From: Agelaius tricolor
Taxonomy: Eukaryota; Chordata; Aves; Passeriformes; Icteridae
Direction: 5' to 3'
NCBI GenBank assembly: GCA_023055355.1
Contig: JALJCS010000037.1
Location: 1,426,001 to 1,490,000, forward strand
DNA length: 64,000 nt
Made by a program: the position numbers and the translations under genes. The notes beneath the pieces are model-generated. The model did no database searches, was not told the DNA's origin, and worked only from the letters and a program-made list of their open reading frames with translations. Below, piece by piece: positions 1-10,600 of the stretch. Positions within the stretch are counted from its first letter, which is position 1; every line of letters starts with the position of its first letter.

Positions 1-145
1 GATTTTGGGGGTTTTTCTTTGGTTTTTTTTGGGTTTGGGTTTTTTTGTTTTGTTTTGGTTTGGGTTTGGGGTTTTTTTTTGGTTTTGTTTTGTTTTTGTT
101 TTTTGTGGGGTTTTTTTGTTTGTTTGTTTGTTTGGGTTTTTTTCA
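1..145 (+). repeat. G/T-rich low-complexity tract
   Basis: The + strand is almost entirely G and T: runs of 3-9 T broken by GG to GGGG, with nearly no A or C until about 140. The same kind of tract recurs at 56956-57290 and 57700-58073. It continues off the left edge. The strand bias and G-runs could allow G-quadruplex structure, but that is inference. Confidence 0.9.
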
Positions 146-3100
146 GTTTTTTTGTGCTGGTGAATGCTTTGCCTGTTAAATAAACAGGCTTTTTTCCCAC
201 TTTTCTCCAAGGAAATCTTTTCCTGAACCAGCTGCAGGAGGGGCTGCTTGAATCTGCTTTCTAGAGGAAACCCCTTTAGGGATTTTCTCCCAAATTTTCC
301 CTAAACCAAGACCCTGCATTTGGAAATAGGCTTGATTCGCTCCTTGCAGCCCTGAAAATGGGAAATGTTTTCATTGCCAGCCAGAGATCTGCATTCAGGG
401 GGGTTTCTGGCCTGGAGCTGCTGAGCTGTGTCCAGCAGCAGGGTCCAGCTCACCTGGAGCTCAGACAGGAGGGAGGGAGGGTGGCACAGGGCCATGCCCC
501 AGGCTGGTGGCAGCAGTGACACCGTGCTGGGAGTGAGGACTGACCCCAAAGACATTTTCCTGTTGGAAATCTGCTTTCCTGACTCTCTGTGTGGATCCTC
601 CCTGTGCCATGCAGGGACATTCTGCTGCCTCTCTCCTGCCTCTCCATCACAAGGTCTTCCCCTCCTCCTCCTCCTCGTCCCTTTTGCCACCACCTCATGC
701 AATTATAAGGCCACAGGGCTCTGCTCTAAGGAAGGCACATATTTGGCACATATTTGTCACAGCAACCAGCTCCAAGGAGACCTTTGCATCCTGCCTGCTG
801 TTTTTTCTGGATTTTATCCTGGTTTTTGTCGTCTGTGTAGGACGTTCTGGTCCCCACTGCCTCCCCCTGGGCTGGAATAGATGCTCTGCTCAGTGATGGA
901 CCCCAGGATTCAACCCAGGTCTCCAAGGGCTGTAATGATGCCACTAAATAATAACTCAAATTCCATGACTCCCCATCCTCCATTTGTACAGCTGCCCTTG
1001 CCAAAAAACAGAGTGGGGCTGTGGCTCAGCCCAGGAGAGCAGGGGAGAGGGAGGAAAAAAAGAGACTGAAGGAGAAAAAGGAAATTTATAAGCAAAGAGA
1101 TGCCAGTGCTGAAAAGCAAATGGGAGATAAGGGCAGAGAAAAGAAATCCATGGGCATGTGTCATATTTTATAGGGTCAGCAGGTTTCTTGCTGGAGCTTT
1201 TCAGAGCCTGCCTGGTGTAAAGGTGTCTCTTGGAGACCTGGAGCTGGTTTGGAAGGTGTGTGCAGGGGGAGTTTGGGAAAACATTTGCATTATTCACACA
1301 GAAGCCTCAGAGCCCCTGCAAAGCTTTTCTTGGTTGCCACTGATGTGAGTTCATTAAAAAAAAAAAAAAAAAGGAAAATAATAAAGGAAAAAAAACCTCC
1401 TAATCTCATAGAAGAAGGGACACATTTTGATAAGCACAAAGCAGAAATAGGGTCTCTGGAGGCTCAAGCAGTGTTTATAGGACTTGGTTTGGACTTCACA
1501 ACCTGCTCAGCTGCAGCAAAGGGATGTGGCCCAAGATTTTTGTTAGCTGACTTGGTCATAAAGCAGCCAATTAAGTCTGGAACTCCCAGGGGAGGATTTA
1601 ATTTCTTTCAGCTGGGCCCCACATGTGCTCTGTTTCTCTGACTGGCCAGCAGCCAGCCCTACCAGAGCATCCCTGGCCTTCCCTGTACCTGCAGAGACTT
1701 TCAAGCACTCAGTGGGCTCCCACTTACACTCCATTATGGCTCTGCAAGTTGGGACTCCTGGGCTCTTCCCTGCCTCCATCTCTGCCTTGAGGGACGACTT
1801 CAAATAAATCATTTCCTTCCCTGTGCCTGCCAGCTGTGAAACGTGGCTAATGACACTCTCCTGCCTTTTCAGATTGCTCTGAGATTCCCTGCAATCACAG
1901 GGCAGTGTTATTGTAGAGACAGCACTGGATTGCCCAGCTCAAAAATGCTTTTAGGAGCCCTGATTGTGCTGCAGGAGGGGTTTGCTGACTGAGGGAGAGA
2001 GGGCAGAGGGTGAAAGATCAACAGACAGGATAGGAGAGGTCTGAGATCAGCAAGGATCAGAGCATCCAAGGAGCAGGAGGATGAGCAAAAAGGAAATATT
2101 CTATTATTGCTTAATACTATGGCAGGAATAATCTTTCCAATGTGTTATTCACCAACAAGAAGATGGGGTCACTTTCTGCTTTTTGGAATATTTTGGGGAG
2201 TTCTGGGTTTGCCACTCCAAAGTGAGGAAACATCCAGGGTAGCACTGGGCTCTTGTAAACTTAGCCCAGGAACATATTCCACTCAAAGTAAGCATTGGAT
2301 CACATGAAATCATCAAAATTATTATACCAAAGGGGCTTTCAAGTATTTCTTCAGGTATGAGGATATCAGGAGACAGTCACAGGACAGCTCTGCTACTTCA
2401 GGGAACAGAAAGAATTTGGGAAACTGGATTTGAATTTTCTGCATGGGGTAAAGAGCCCGTGCCCATGGCTCCCAGGTGTTGAAGGAAATATTTGGCCAAA
2501 TCTGGCCTGGATATACTCATACTCTAGCACAGGGTGTTCTGGGTCATTTCACACTGGGGAAGTGTCATTGTTTAATTGAGATTGAAAAACTGAAGTGAAA
2601 CAGAAAGTAAGAGAAGACCTAAATGGGGTTTGTCCATGGGCACCCCCTGTGGCAGGAATTCTCAGAAGGTATTTAGCCTGGGGAGCAATGTTAATGGCAG
2701 CAGTACTGCAGAATTATGAGAGTCTTAGTGAAAAGGAATTTATTGCTTTTCTTGCCTTGGAATCATAATATGGAAACTGTGATCTTATTCAATTAGATTA
2801 ATGGTTAGGCAAATTTAATACAGGTCAAAAGAAAAAAATAAAAACCACCACCAGAGCTGATGTACTGTGTAGTCAGTTCATGTAATTCACTGCTGCAGGA
2901 GGTCAGAGAGTGATGTGCTGGAGCTGGAGTTAAGAAAGAGCTCTGTAATTTTACAGCCATTAAGAGCATGTCATTATACCTGTGAATGGGAGAATGGAAA
3001 TCTCAAACCTGAGAATGCACAGGAAGAATAGCCTCAGGAAAGAAATTCCCCCATCTTCTTCCATCACCTCTCCCACGCCTGGGAGCTGCGTGGGGCTGGG

Positions 3101-3354
3101 TTATTGCCATTACCCCTGGAACTGCCTGCTGGCAGCCCAGAATGTGAGCAGCTGCTCTGGGGTGCAGAGAGGCACGGCCAGGAGCTGCACTCCTCCAGTT
3201 TCTGAACAACACTGCCTTTCCTTGCTCCACTGGGTTAAGGAAATCCTCACTGCCTGCAGCCTGGAGTGCCACAACCACACAATTCCCCACTGCTCCAGAC
3301 CCGGTGGGACTGGCCTGGCCAGCAGCAGGCAAGGAGAAAGGCAGGGATGGTTTG
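146..3354. other. No recognised gene; unique sequence
   Basis: I see no family-like protein, exon or LTR here. The only simple repeat is a run of 17 A at 1356-1372 followed by A-rich sequence. It has no recognisable retrocopy upstream, so I do not call a processed pseudogene. Short frames (up to 163 codons) lack codon or splice support. Confidence 0.6.
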
Positions 3355-3360
3355 GTGGCC

Positions 3361-3747
3361 TGTGGTGGTGTTCACAGGGGTCCCAGGATGAGGGAAGAGA
3401 TGAGGATCTGACTCCATGTTTCAGAAGGCTGATTTATTATTTTATGATATATATTATATTAAAACTATACTAAAAGAATAGAAGAAAGGATTTCATCAGA
3501 AGGCTGGCTAAGAATAGAAAAAGAAAGAATGATAACAAAGGCTTGTGGCTGGGACAGAGAGTCCGAGCCAGCTGGGATGTGATTGGCCATTGATTAGAAG
3601 CAACCACATAGACCAATCCCAGATGCACCTGTTGCATTCCACAGCAGCAGATAACCATTGGTTACATTTTGGTTTTGAGGCCTCTCAGCTTCTCAAGAGA
3701 AAAAAAAATCCTAAAAAAAAGATTTTTCATAAAAGATGTCTGTGACA
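3361..3747 (-). mobile_element. Solo LTR, family A, copy 1
   Basis: This 387-bp element is the reverse complement of the copies at 26028, 45510, 51502 and 52358. On its own strand it starts TGTCACAGACATC and ends with a CACCACCACA-type end. It carries CCAAT-like boxes, an AT-rich stretch and AATAAA-type poly(A) signals. Flanks are GTGGCC (3355-3360) and GAGGCC (3748-3753), a 6-bp target duplication with one change. No viral coding sequence adjoins it, so it is a solo LTR of an endogenous retrovirus. The family name cannot be settled without a repeat library. Confidence 0.85.
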
Positions 3748-3753
3748 GAGGCC

Positions 3754-5769
3754 TCCCAACTAAAAATCCCTCTTCCTAGAGAGGATTTTAGTTGACATCT
3801 CACAGCCTGGGCCTCATGGTTTGGAACAGAGCAGGCACTGTCCCCACAGGGAACCAGTTCCACAGAAGGCTTTCCTAAAAGCAAGGAGGGAACTCAATTT
3901 CCATAGAGGCAAAGAGCACCAGGAGCAGCCTAACGCCTCAGTGCAATCACCCTCGAGATTTTCACAGATCCATGAGAGAGATGAGCTGGGAAATCTGGAG
4001 CTCCTTGTCACAGTTTGCTTTTTCCAGGGAGAGCCGTGGCATTTCATTGCCAGTGTCGTGCCCCTGCTGTCTACACAAAACCTCCTCATGTTTAGGTGAG
4101 GAAGGCGATGACAAGAGGGCAGATTGAATCCAGGAAAGATGTCATGGGTGTGGCAGGCACACAGAGCAACTGGGACACTCTACTGGGTATCTCCATCTCC
4201 CTTGGTTTATGGTTCATCTGCACCCATCAGGTGCTGAGCTGCCCCTTCTCCCCAGCAGCTAAATGGAGACATTCCTAAGAATGCCACATTCCTCAGAATG
4301 TCACAGTCGTAAGAATTAGGCACGTGGGAATTCAGTGCGTTTTCCACCTGCCTTTACATTCAAAAATTGAATTAATCTGCATTTAAACAGGCATTGTTTT
4401 CTGTGTTGTGTGAGGAACTGGGGAATAGATTCATGTTTTAGTCAGGTTCTAATTTGGGGGAGAATTAAAGTCTCATAAATAAGGCACGGTATTTATTCAG
4501 CAGATTGTGGAAGACATCCATCCTTAGCTCCAATACAATCCTTTTTCATCTTTACAAGCAACACAGTGAAACGTGAAATATTTTATATGCCATGAGCACA
4601 CAAAACCCCTGGCCCAAGTGCTCAGCTGGTGCAAACTGGCACAGATGAGTGGCTGGCAATGCTACAGCATCCTCTGATGCTGCACAAAGAGGTGTCAGAG
4701 CTGACCTTGCTTTGCTGTCACGTCTCCCTGACCTTGCTCCCAACCTGTGCAATCACACCTGCATCTCCCTATGGCTTCTCCATGCCTTTGCCAGCATGTG
4801 GGATGTGGGGAAGGGGCTCCCAGGGTGAGTCCCCTCCTGCTCTGCATGGCTGAAAATCTGCTGTGCCACTGCCCTGTGCTCATGGGGAAACATGGATGGA
4901 TGCCACGAGTGCAAATGTGCTGGAGAGCATTGCCCAGGTGGGAGATTACATTTCAAATCACCCAAAAGTCCTTAGGCAGGAGCAGCAGCCAGCTCAGGAC
5001 CTGTAGTAAAACATCCTTTATCCATCCCCATGCCTTGAATGTCCCCTCTTGCTTCTGTGGATTTTCTGGCAGCACTGAGGCTCCCAGAGGAGCACACACC
5101 TCTCTGCTCCATGTGCTCCTGCCCCCGGATGTTGGGCTCTCCTGCCAGCATCCCAGGGTCCAAATGGCCTTTCTCCAGCTCAGCTAATCTGTCACTGCTG
5201 AATCTGTCAGCTGGCACATAATGGATGTGCTCTGGCTCGGGGTGGGCAGGGAGGGATGGCACAGGCCCAGGATTTCCAATGCACGTCTCAGGGAAGGGGG
5301 TAAAAGCTGCAAATGTGCTGCTTTCCCCTCCCCATTTCCAGCAGGCTCCCAGCCCATTTCAAAGGGAATAGCCCACAGGAGGCTGGTGGATTTTTAGAAG
5401 ATCTGCTGATGCTGAACTAATCCCAAATTTCCGCTGCTTCCATGAAAAGTCCCCCTGCCCTCTGTGCAACCTGCATGGCTGACAACTGCCAGAACAGGAG
5501 CAGCAGAGTGTTTGGGGCAGAGCCAGCTTTCCAGAAGTGCATCTCCCCCTCTCCTGGGTGGATTTGGGTGGCCCTTGCTGCCAGCTCCCAGCACTGCTGT
5601 GGGAGGGAGGATCTGCAGTCACAGGGTCCCTGTGTCAGAACCCACCCAGAGCCCCCAGCTCCATCTGCACAGCAGAGAGCCCAAGCTGGCACGGGTTCAT
5701 CTGGACACCTTCCAGCAGTGACAGCCCGTGCTAGGGCTGTGCTTCACAGCTTCTGAGTCCCTGTCAGTG
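3754..5769. other. No recognised gene; unique sequence
   Basis: Ordinary unique sequence of middling GC content. Many short frames overlap on both strands at 4.6-5.7 kb, the pattern expected from GC-rich noncoding DNA. I saw no recognisable motif or repeat. Confidence 0.55.
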
Positions 5770-5775
5770 CCTGGG

Positions 5776-6393
5776 TCTCAGAGGGTTGCAGTTTATTGCA
5801 GCCCCAAGACACGTGAGCAGTCTCTGTTTCGGTCCACACGTTCGAAGAATGACTCGGAGCTCTTTAGTTCTCAGTCTCAGAGTTGTTCATTGTATTTTAT
5901 CCAGAAAATTTTCTCCTGCCCTGCAGAGGCCTGTCCAGCAGGACAGTTCCAGGCACTCTGCCTGCCCCCAGGGTGGTGTTGTCTCTTTATACTAAAAACT
6001 ACATATAACATGTTTACAATTACTTTCCAACACTATCACCTATGTTAGACAGTGAGCTTCTACTCTAAACCAATCCAAAAGTGTCACCATCACAGCAGAA
6101 GATGGAGGTAGAGAAGAAGAAGAAGAAAGGCTGGACACACCCAGGTCCCTCCATCTTGTCCCCAAAACTCCCATTCTAAAAACCCCAAAATCTACTTTTT
6201 CACCTAGTGATAATTTTATTATTACACTACTTAAACTGTTGTGGCTTTCAGGCCTTCATACAAAGCTGGTAATTTTCTCCACAGGTCATAATCAAACCCA
6301 CAGGTGCTCTGGGCTGTGTGCCAGGGTCTCTGAGCCCCTTGGCAGGGGTCCTGGCAACTCTGGACACCCAGAGGGATGCACTGAGTTCCGACA
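5776..6393 (-). mobile_element. Solo LTR, family B, copy 1
   Basis: This 618-bp element is read on the - strand. It shares the B order: a GGAACCCAG-like start, a segment matching the CCTTCTTCTTCTTGGCCTCCATC stretch of other copies, a TAGAGTAGAAGCTCAC block, and an AATAAA region near the 3' end. Flanks are CCTGGG (5770-5775) and CCTGAG (6394-6399), a 6-bp duplication with one change. No internal viral sequence adjoins it. Confidence 0.8.
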
Positions 6394-6399
6394 CCTGAG

Positions 6400-6717
6400 T
6401 GACTCTGGACTCTGCACAGCCACCAATACCCTGCTCACACCTCCAGCCTCTGGGTAAATAAAGCTCCTTATAATGAATCGTCTGCAGAAGTCCTGCCCCT
6501 GCACACAGGCCACTACAGAACAAGCTGTGCATTTCAAAGGCATGGGTCAGGCAGCAGGCAGGACTTCCAGCAAAACATATTCCAAGAGATGCTGTGGCAA
6601 GTAATTATGGTGATCCCTGACTCAGAGATCAGCCACGGCACTCACAACACTGCAAAGCTCTTTGTATCTGTGGCAGGAGGAACATGAACTCTTGCAAACC
6701 TGTCCAGTTACTTGAGG
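6400..6717. other. No recognised feature
   Basis: Short unique spacer between LTR B copy 1 and a CR1 tail. I saw nothing recognisable. Confidence 0.5.
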
Positions 6718-6835
6718 CATAGAAACACAAACCAGACTGGTTGGAAAGGACCTTAAAAATCATCTCATTCCAGCCCCTGCCATGGGCAGGGACACCTTCC
6801 ACCAAAGCAGGTTGCTCCAGCCTGGCCCTGGTGAG
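6718..6835 (-). mobile_element. CR1 LINE 3'-end fragment
   Basis: The stretch reads as the reverse complement of the CR1 3' region: TTGGAAAGGACCTTAAAAAT, then ATCTCATTCCAGCCCC, then CATGGGCAGGGACACCTTCC. Orientation is -, so the LINE 3' end lies on the left. It is heavily 5'-truncated, as is usual for avian CR1, and has no coding capacity. Confidence 0.8.
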
Positions 6836-6928
6836 CTCCTATACCAAGATAAATGCACCGAGCCACACTCCTGGAAGAGCAGGAGCTTTGCAGGCTGTGC
6901 CCCAGAGCATTGCCTGGAGCACAGGACA

Positions 6929-7549
6929 TGATGGGGTCTCTGGTGTTGAGATGACCTCGAGGTGTTAGAAAGTCTCTTTTTCTGAGCTTTGGGACTGAAG
7001 AAGAAGCTGAGGTGCATTGGATTTGCTTTTCAGGGTTGTTTATTTTCTCTTATCTGTTACATTCTTTCTCTGGCCTGCTGAGATCTGTCCAGCAGGTTGG
7101 GTTGGGGCACACTGTCCACCCTTGGGGTGGTGTTAACTTTTTGTACTAAAAACGACATGTATTTTATTTACAATAATTTTCCAATACCTATCACCTATGT
7201 TAGACACTCTGTCTCTACTCTAAACCAATCTAAAAGTGCCACCATCACAGCAGAAGATGGAGGACAAGAAGAAACTGGAGGAAGGACAGGACACACTCAA
7301 ATCTCTCTATCCTGCTTCTTGAACCTTCATTCTAAAACTCCAAAATTTTACTTTTTCGCCTTGGGACAAATTCACTATCATTCTACTTAAACTTTTGTGG
7401 CTTGTAACTCCTCACACACAGTTGGGAATTGTTTCCATGGGCTAAAATCAAAGGCCCAGGTGTCTTTGACTCTGTGCCAAGGTCTCTGAGCCCCTTGCCA
7501 GGGTCTCTAGTGCTTCAGGGCAGCCAGAGGAATGTTCTGGGTCCTGACA
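6929..7549 (-). mobile_element. Solo LTR, family B, copy 2
   Basis: This 621-bp element is flanked by an exact 6-bp target duplication AGGACA at 6923-6928 and 7550-7555. It is in the same orientation as copy 1, only about 535 bp away, but the target duplications differ. The two are therefore separate insertions and not the two ends of one provirus. Confidence 0.9.
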
Positions 7550-7555
7550 AGGACA

Positions 7556-9299
7556 GGGCAGCTGAGAGTTTTGACATGGAGCTCAGGAGCCAAGTGACAG
7601 AGCCTCAGTGCAAACACCACATCCCCCAGTGAGATGGGCCCTGCCCTGCCAGGCACAGCAACTGCACAGAGCTGTGACAGCTCTTGTGGCACCACCTGAG
7701 TTATTCTGGTCACCAAGAAAATAACAAACACTTGGAAGGAGGGTACAGCAGTGCTGGGGTGGCCTTCACAACACACTCAGTTACCCCACCAATGGTGCTG
7801 CTACCTGATGCTCTTGTGAAGCCAGAGAGGCAGAATCCTCCTGCATGCACTGGGGACACAGAAAGTAACAATAATTTACCACCCACACCGCTCTCCTGTC
7901 CTTGCTTGGGACTTGGGACCTGACAGAAATAGGGAATTGCTCCATGGCAGCCTGGTTAAAACTGGCTTGAGGACTTCCTATCTTCTGTGGTGGCCCCAAA
8001 ACCATCATCCTTTGTGTTTGGGTTGGAGGCCGGGGGGCTTTGCTATCTACACCTGCAGGTTTAGTGGAGATTTGAACGTTGTAATTACAGCTTTTCCTGT
8101 CCTTGTCACTGAGCTTCCCCAAGAACCTGTTCTCTCTCCAGTTCCAGCTCTTTGGAGCAGGCTGCTGTGTATCTTCTGCAGGATTGTCTCCACACAGGGT
8201 CACATCCTCAGTGGCTGTGGGGAGAACTGACCCATCACCTTCACATGGTGCTGCTCCCTCGTGGGATCCCTCCCCTCCAGCTTCACTGCCCAGAAATCAA
8301 GCACGTTAAATATAAACCAACAGTCTGGTCTTTCCCTGGGATCACTGGAGAAAGGTTGGCATTTCCCAAATTATTGCCATCAGCCAGTGGGTGTCAGGGA
8401 AGGCAGGGTTCAGGTACCACCTCATTAGGGCAAAGAAAAGTGCTTGATTTGCATGAAAACCCCAATCTGCCCCTGGGGTGAGTTAGTAAAGCTCCTCTAA
8501 ACCATGCCAACAGCACATTTGGATTGATCAATAGCCCTGGCTCAGCTCTCCTTGCTAGGCAGTAGTGCTCATCTACAGCAATTACCTAAAAGCCTGGCGA
8601 GGGGAGGAGATCAAGCAATTTAGCAAGGGGACAGGGCCTTTGCATTGATTAAAAAATGTAATGGGAGCTTTGCAGTGGCTTCAAAGCTGCCCCTGAGGTA
8701 CCTGATGAGGCAGAGGCAGGAGGCACAGCCCTGCTGGGCTTTGCCTCTGCCCTGCACACCCAGCACACCCACCTGGGCACCAGGGACAGCTCAGGGATGG
8801 CTGCACAGCCCGGTGACACAAACAGAGCATCCCAGCCCGAGCAGAGATGTGCCAAAGATTAGAGCACTGGATAGAAGGAGGGGCAGGGCCCGCGTGTCTA
8901 AATCGATGGAACAATCAGTGGAAAGCTAAAGCAATTTCGAGATTAGGCCTCCTTTATGGAAAGCAGTGATCTCTTTGTGATGAAAAGCCATCCCGGCCTA
9001 TTGCTGTAATCTTACCTCTGCTCAGGCAGGTTCCCTGTGTCTGTGCCTGACCCACTTCCTTCAGCTCCTGCTCTTGCTTCCTTCAAGTGCAGTTTTAGCT
9101 CCACATAAACACCTTGTTTAAATTGCTTTAATCTCCAAGTGCTCTTTCTATTGATTTGAAACAGTTTAGCTGTCAATCAGCCCTTTCTCTTCACACTGCG
9201 GACTGGGAGGAAGATTAAAATAACAAACAAACAAGAGGTGGATGAGCAGGGAAGTTGGTTTGAGTTTTGCAGGGGCTGCCAGCTTTGTGGAGTCTGGAA
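7556..9299. other. No recognised gene; partly conserved-looking noncoding
   Basis: No gene recognised. The part at about 8560-9010 has mixed composition with TAAT/ATTA words, an ATCGAT and several CpGs, and no low complexity. That could be a conserved noncoding element, but only a multi-species alignment can tell. Confidence 0.45.
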
Positions 9300-10055
9300 A
9301 CAGGTGGAAACGAGGTCATTTCAGGTGGAAATTGTGAGAACCCAGGAAATTCCGAGAACCCAGGAAATTCCTCTGGCTGCCCTGGAGGATGCAAGGCCCT
9401 CTCAGGGAGCTCAGAGACTTTAGCACAGAGCCCAAGACCCCTATGCCTTTGATTTAGCCCTTGGAAAAAACAATTACCAACCTTATATGAAGGATTACAA
9501 GCCATGAAAGTTTAAGTAGAATGATAGTGAATTGATCACAGGGTGATAAATAGATTTTTGGGGGTTTTAGCACGCGGGTTCAGGGGTTTTAGCACGCGGG
9601 TTCAGGGGGCAAGATGGAGGGATCTGGGCCTGTCCAGCCTTTCTCCTTCTTCTTCTTGGCCTCCATCTTCTGCTGTGATGTTGGCACTTTTAGATTGGTT
9701 TAGAGTAGAAGCTCACTGTCTAACATAGATGATAGGTATTGGACAGTAATTGTAAATATTGTATATGTAGTTTATTGTATAGAAAGATAACACTGTCCTG
9801 AGGGTGGCCAGAGTGCCTCTGTCTGTCTTGCTGAGCAGACCTCGGCAGGACAAGAGAAAAAATTTTAAAGATAAGATACGATAAACAACCTTGAGACAGA
9901 GAACTGAAGAGCCCTGACTCCTTCTTCGACAGCCAGGGTGGGAAAAGAGACTTTCTAACACATCTCGGGGTCACTCTGAGCAGCAGAGATTCCGAGAGCA
10001 AAAAGGTCATTTCAGGTGGAAATGAGGTCATTTCAGGTGGAAACAAGGTTCTTGC
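9300..10055 (+). repeat. Remnants of a ~21-bp tandem repeat split by an LTR
   Basis: The unit GAGGTCATTTCAGGTGGAAA occurs just left of LTR B copy 3 (9312-9331) and twice just right of it (about 10004-10044). Partial copies lie at 9298-9311 and near 10041-10055. A related copy sits at 10620-10643, beyond the next LTR. The units pre-date the insertions or expanded around them. Confidence 0.7.
9333..9997 (+). mobile_element. Solo LTR, family B, copy 3
   Basis: This is the only + strand B copy, about 665 bp. It begins TGTGAGAACCCAGG and ends ATTCCGAGA. It carries two internal tandem duplications: an 18-bp unit near 9336-9371 and a 23-bp unit with AGCACGCGGGTTCAGGGG near 9565-9606. An AATAAA-like region near 9890 agrees with the orientation. 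Flanks GGAAAT and GCAAAA match at only 4 of 6, so the target duplication is doubtful. Confidence 0.8.
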
Positions 10056-10600
10056 TGTGGGAATCCACAAAATCAGAGGGTTTTGGGAAAGCTGCAAAAG
10101 GCAGCCTCAGAGACAGCAGAACTGTGATTAGAGCTGAGCAGCAGCCATTGGTCAGCAGAAAAATTATTTAAAAAGTAGAAAAGCAAGGGCAAATAAAACA
10201 ATGGTTTGTACATTAACGCTTGTCTAGAATAACTCTCTAAGCTACAGAAAAGTTTATCTAGCAAGATATTAGGAAGTTTGAAGCTTAATAATGGAGCTCT
10301 GTGCATTGTATTTTAAGGCTCACAAGCAGGTATTATATTTGAAATAAGCAAGCATTGTTTAACCAAAAGTACCTGTGCTTATAGTGGTTGGATAGAACTA
10401 CTGTCAATGTGCTTTTGCTTTGTGGGATTGGTCAAGAAACTTATAAAGTGAGTTGTGACATTAAGTTCTGTGTCTGCTGCCTGGGATGTGAGCTGCTGGC
10501 ATCTTCCCATTGTCACAACCATGGAATGAGGCTGATGCTGGAAAATCAAACAGCTCAAGGCACGTTCCCAGCAGCCCTGTCCTGTTGGTGATTTGTACAC
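10056..10600 (+). mobile_element. Probable LTR, family E
   Basis: It starts TGTGGGAATCCAC and has the layout of an LTR: an AT-rich first part, a TATAAAG box at 10442-10448, then a GC-richer stretch with a weak poly(A)-like AATGAGGCTGATGCTGG. No sharp 3' end or target duplication is visible; a TGTACA near 10599 is one possible end. I infer a bird retroviral LTR from the layout and single-copy evidence, so confidence is moderate. Confidence 0.45.

Noticed and set aside
1..145. Telomeric repeat
   Set aside because: The G/T spacing is irregular and TTAGGG is not repeated.
1356..1372. Poly(A) run as tail of a processed pseudogene
   Set aside because: The upstream sequence shows no frame or family match and no flanking duplication is visible. 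The same holds for the run at 26741-26761.
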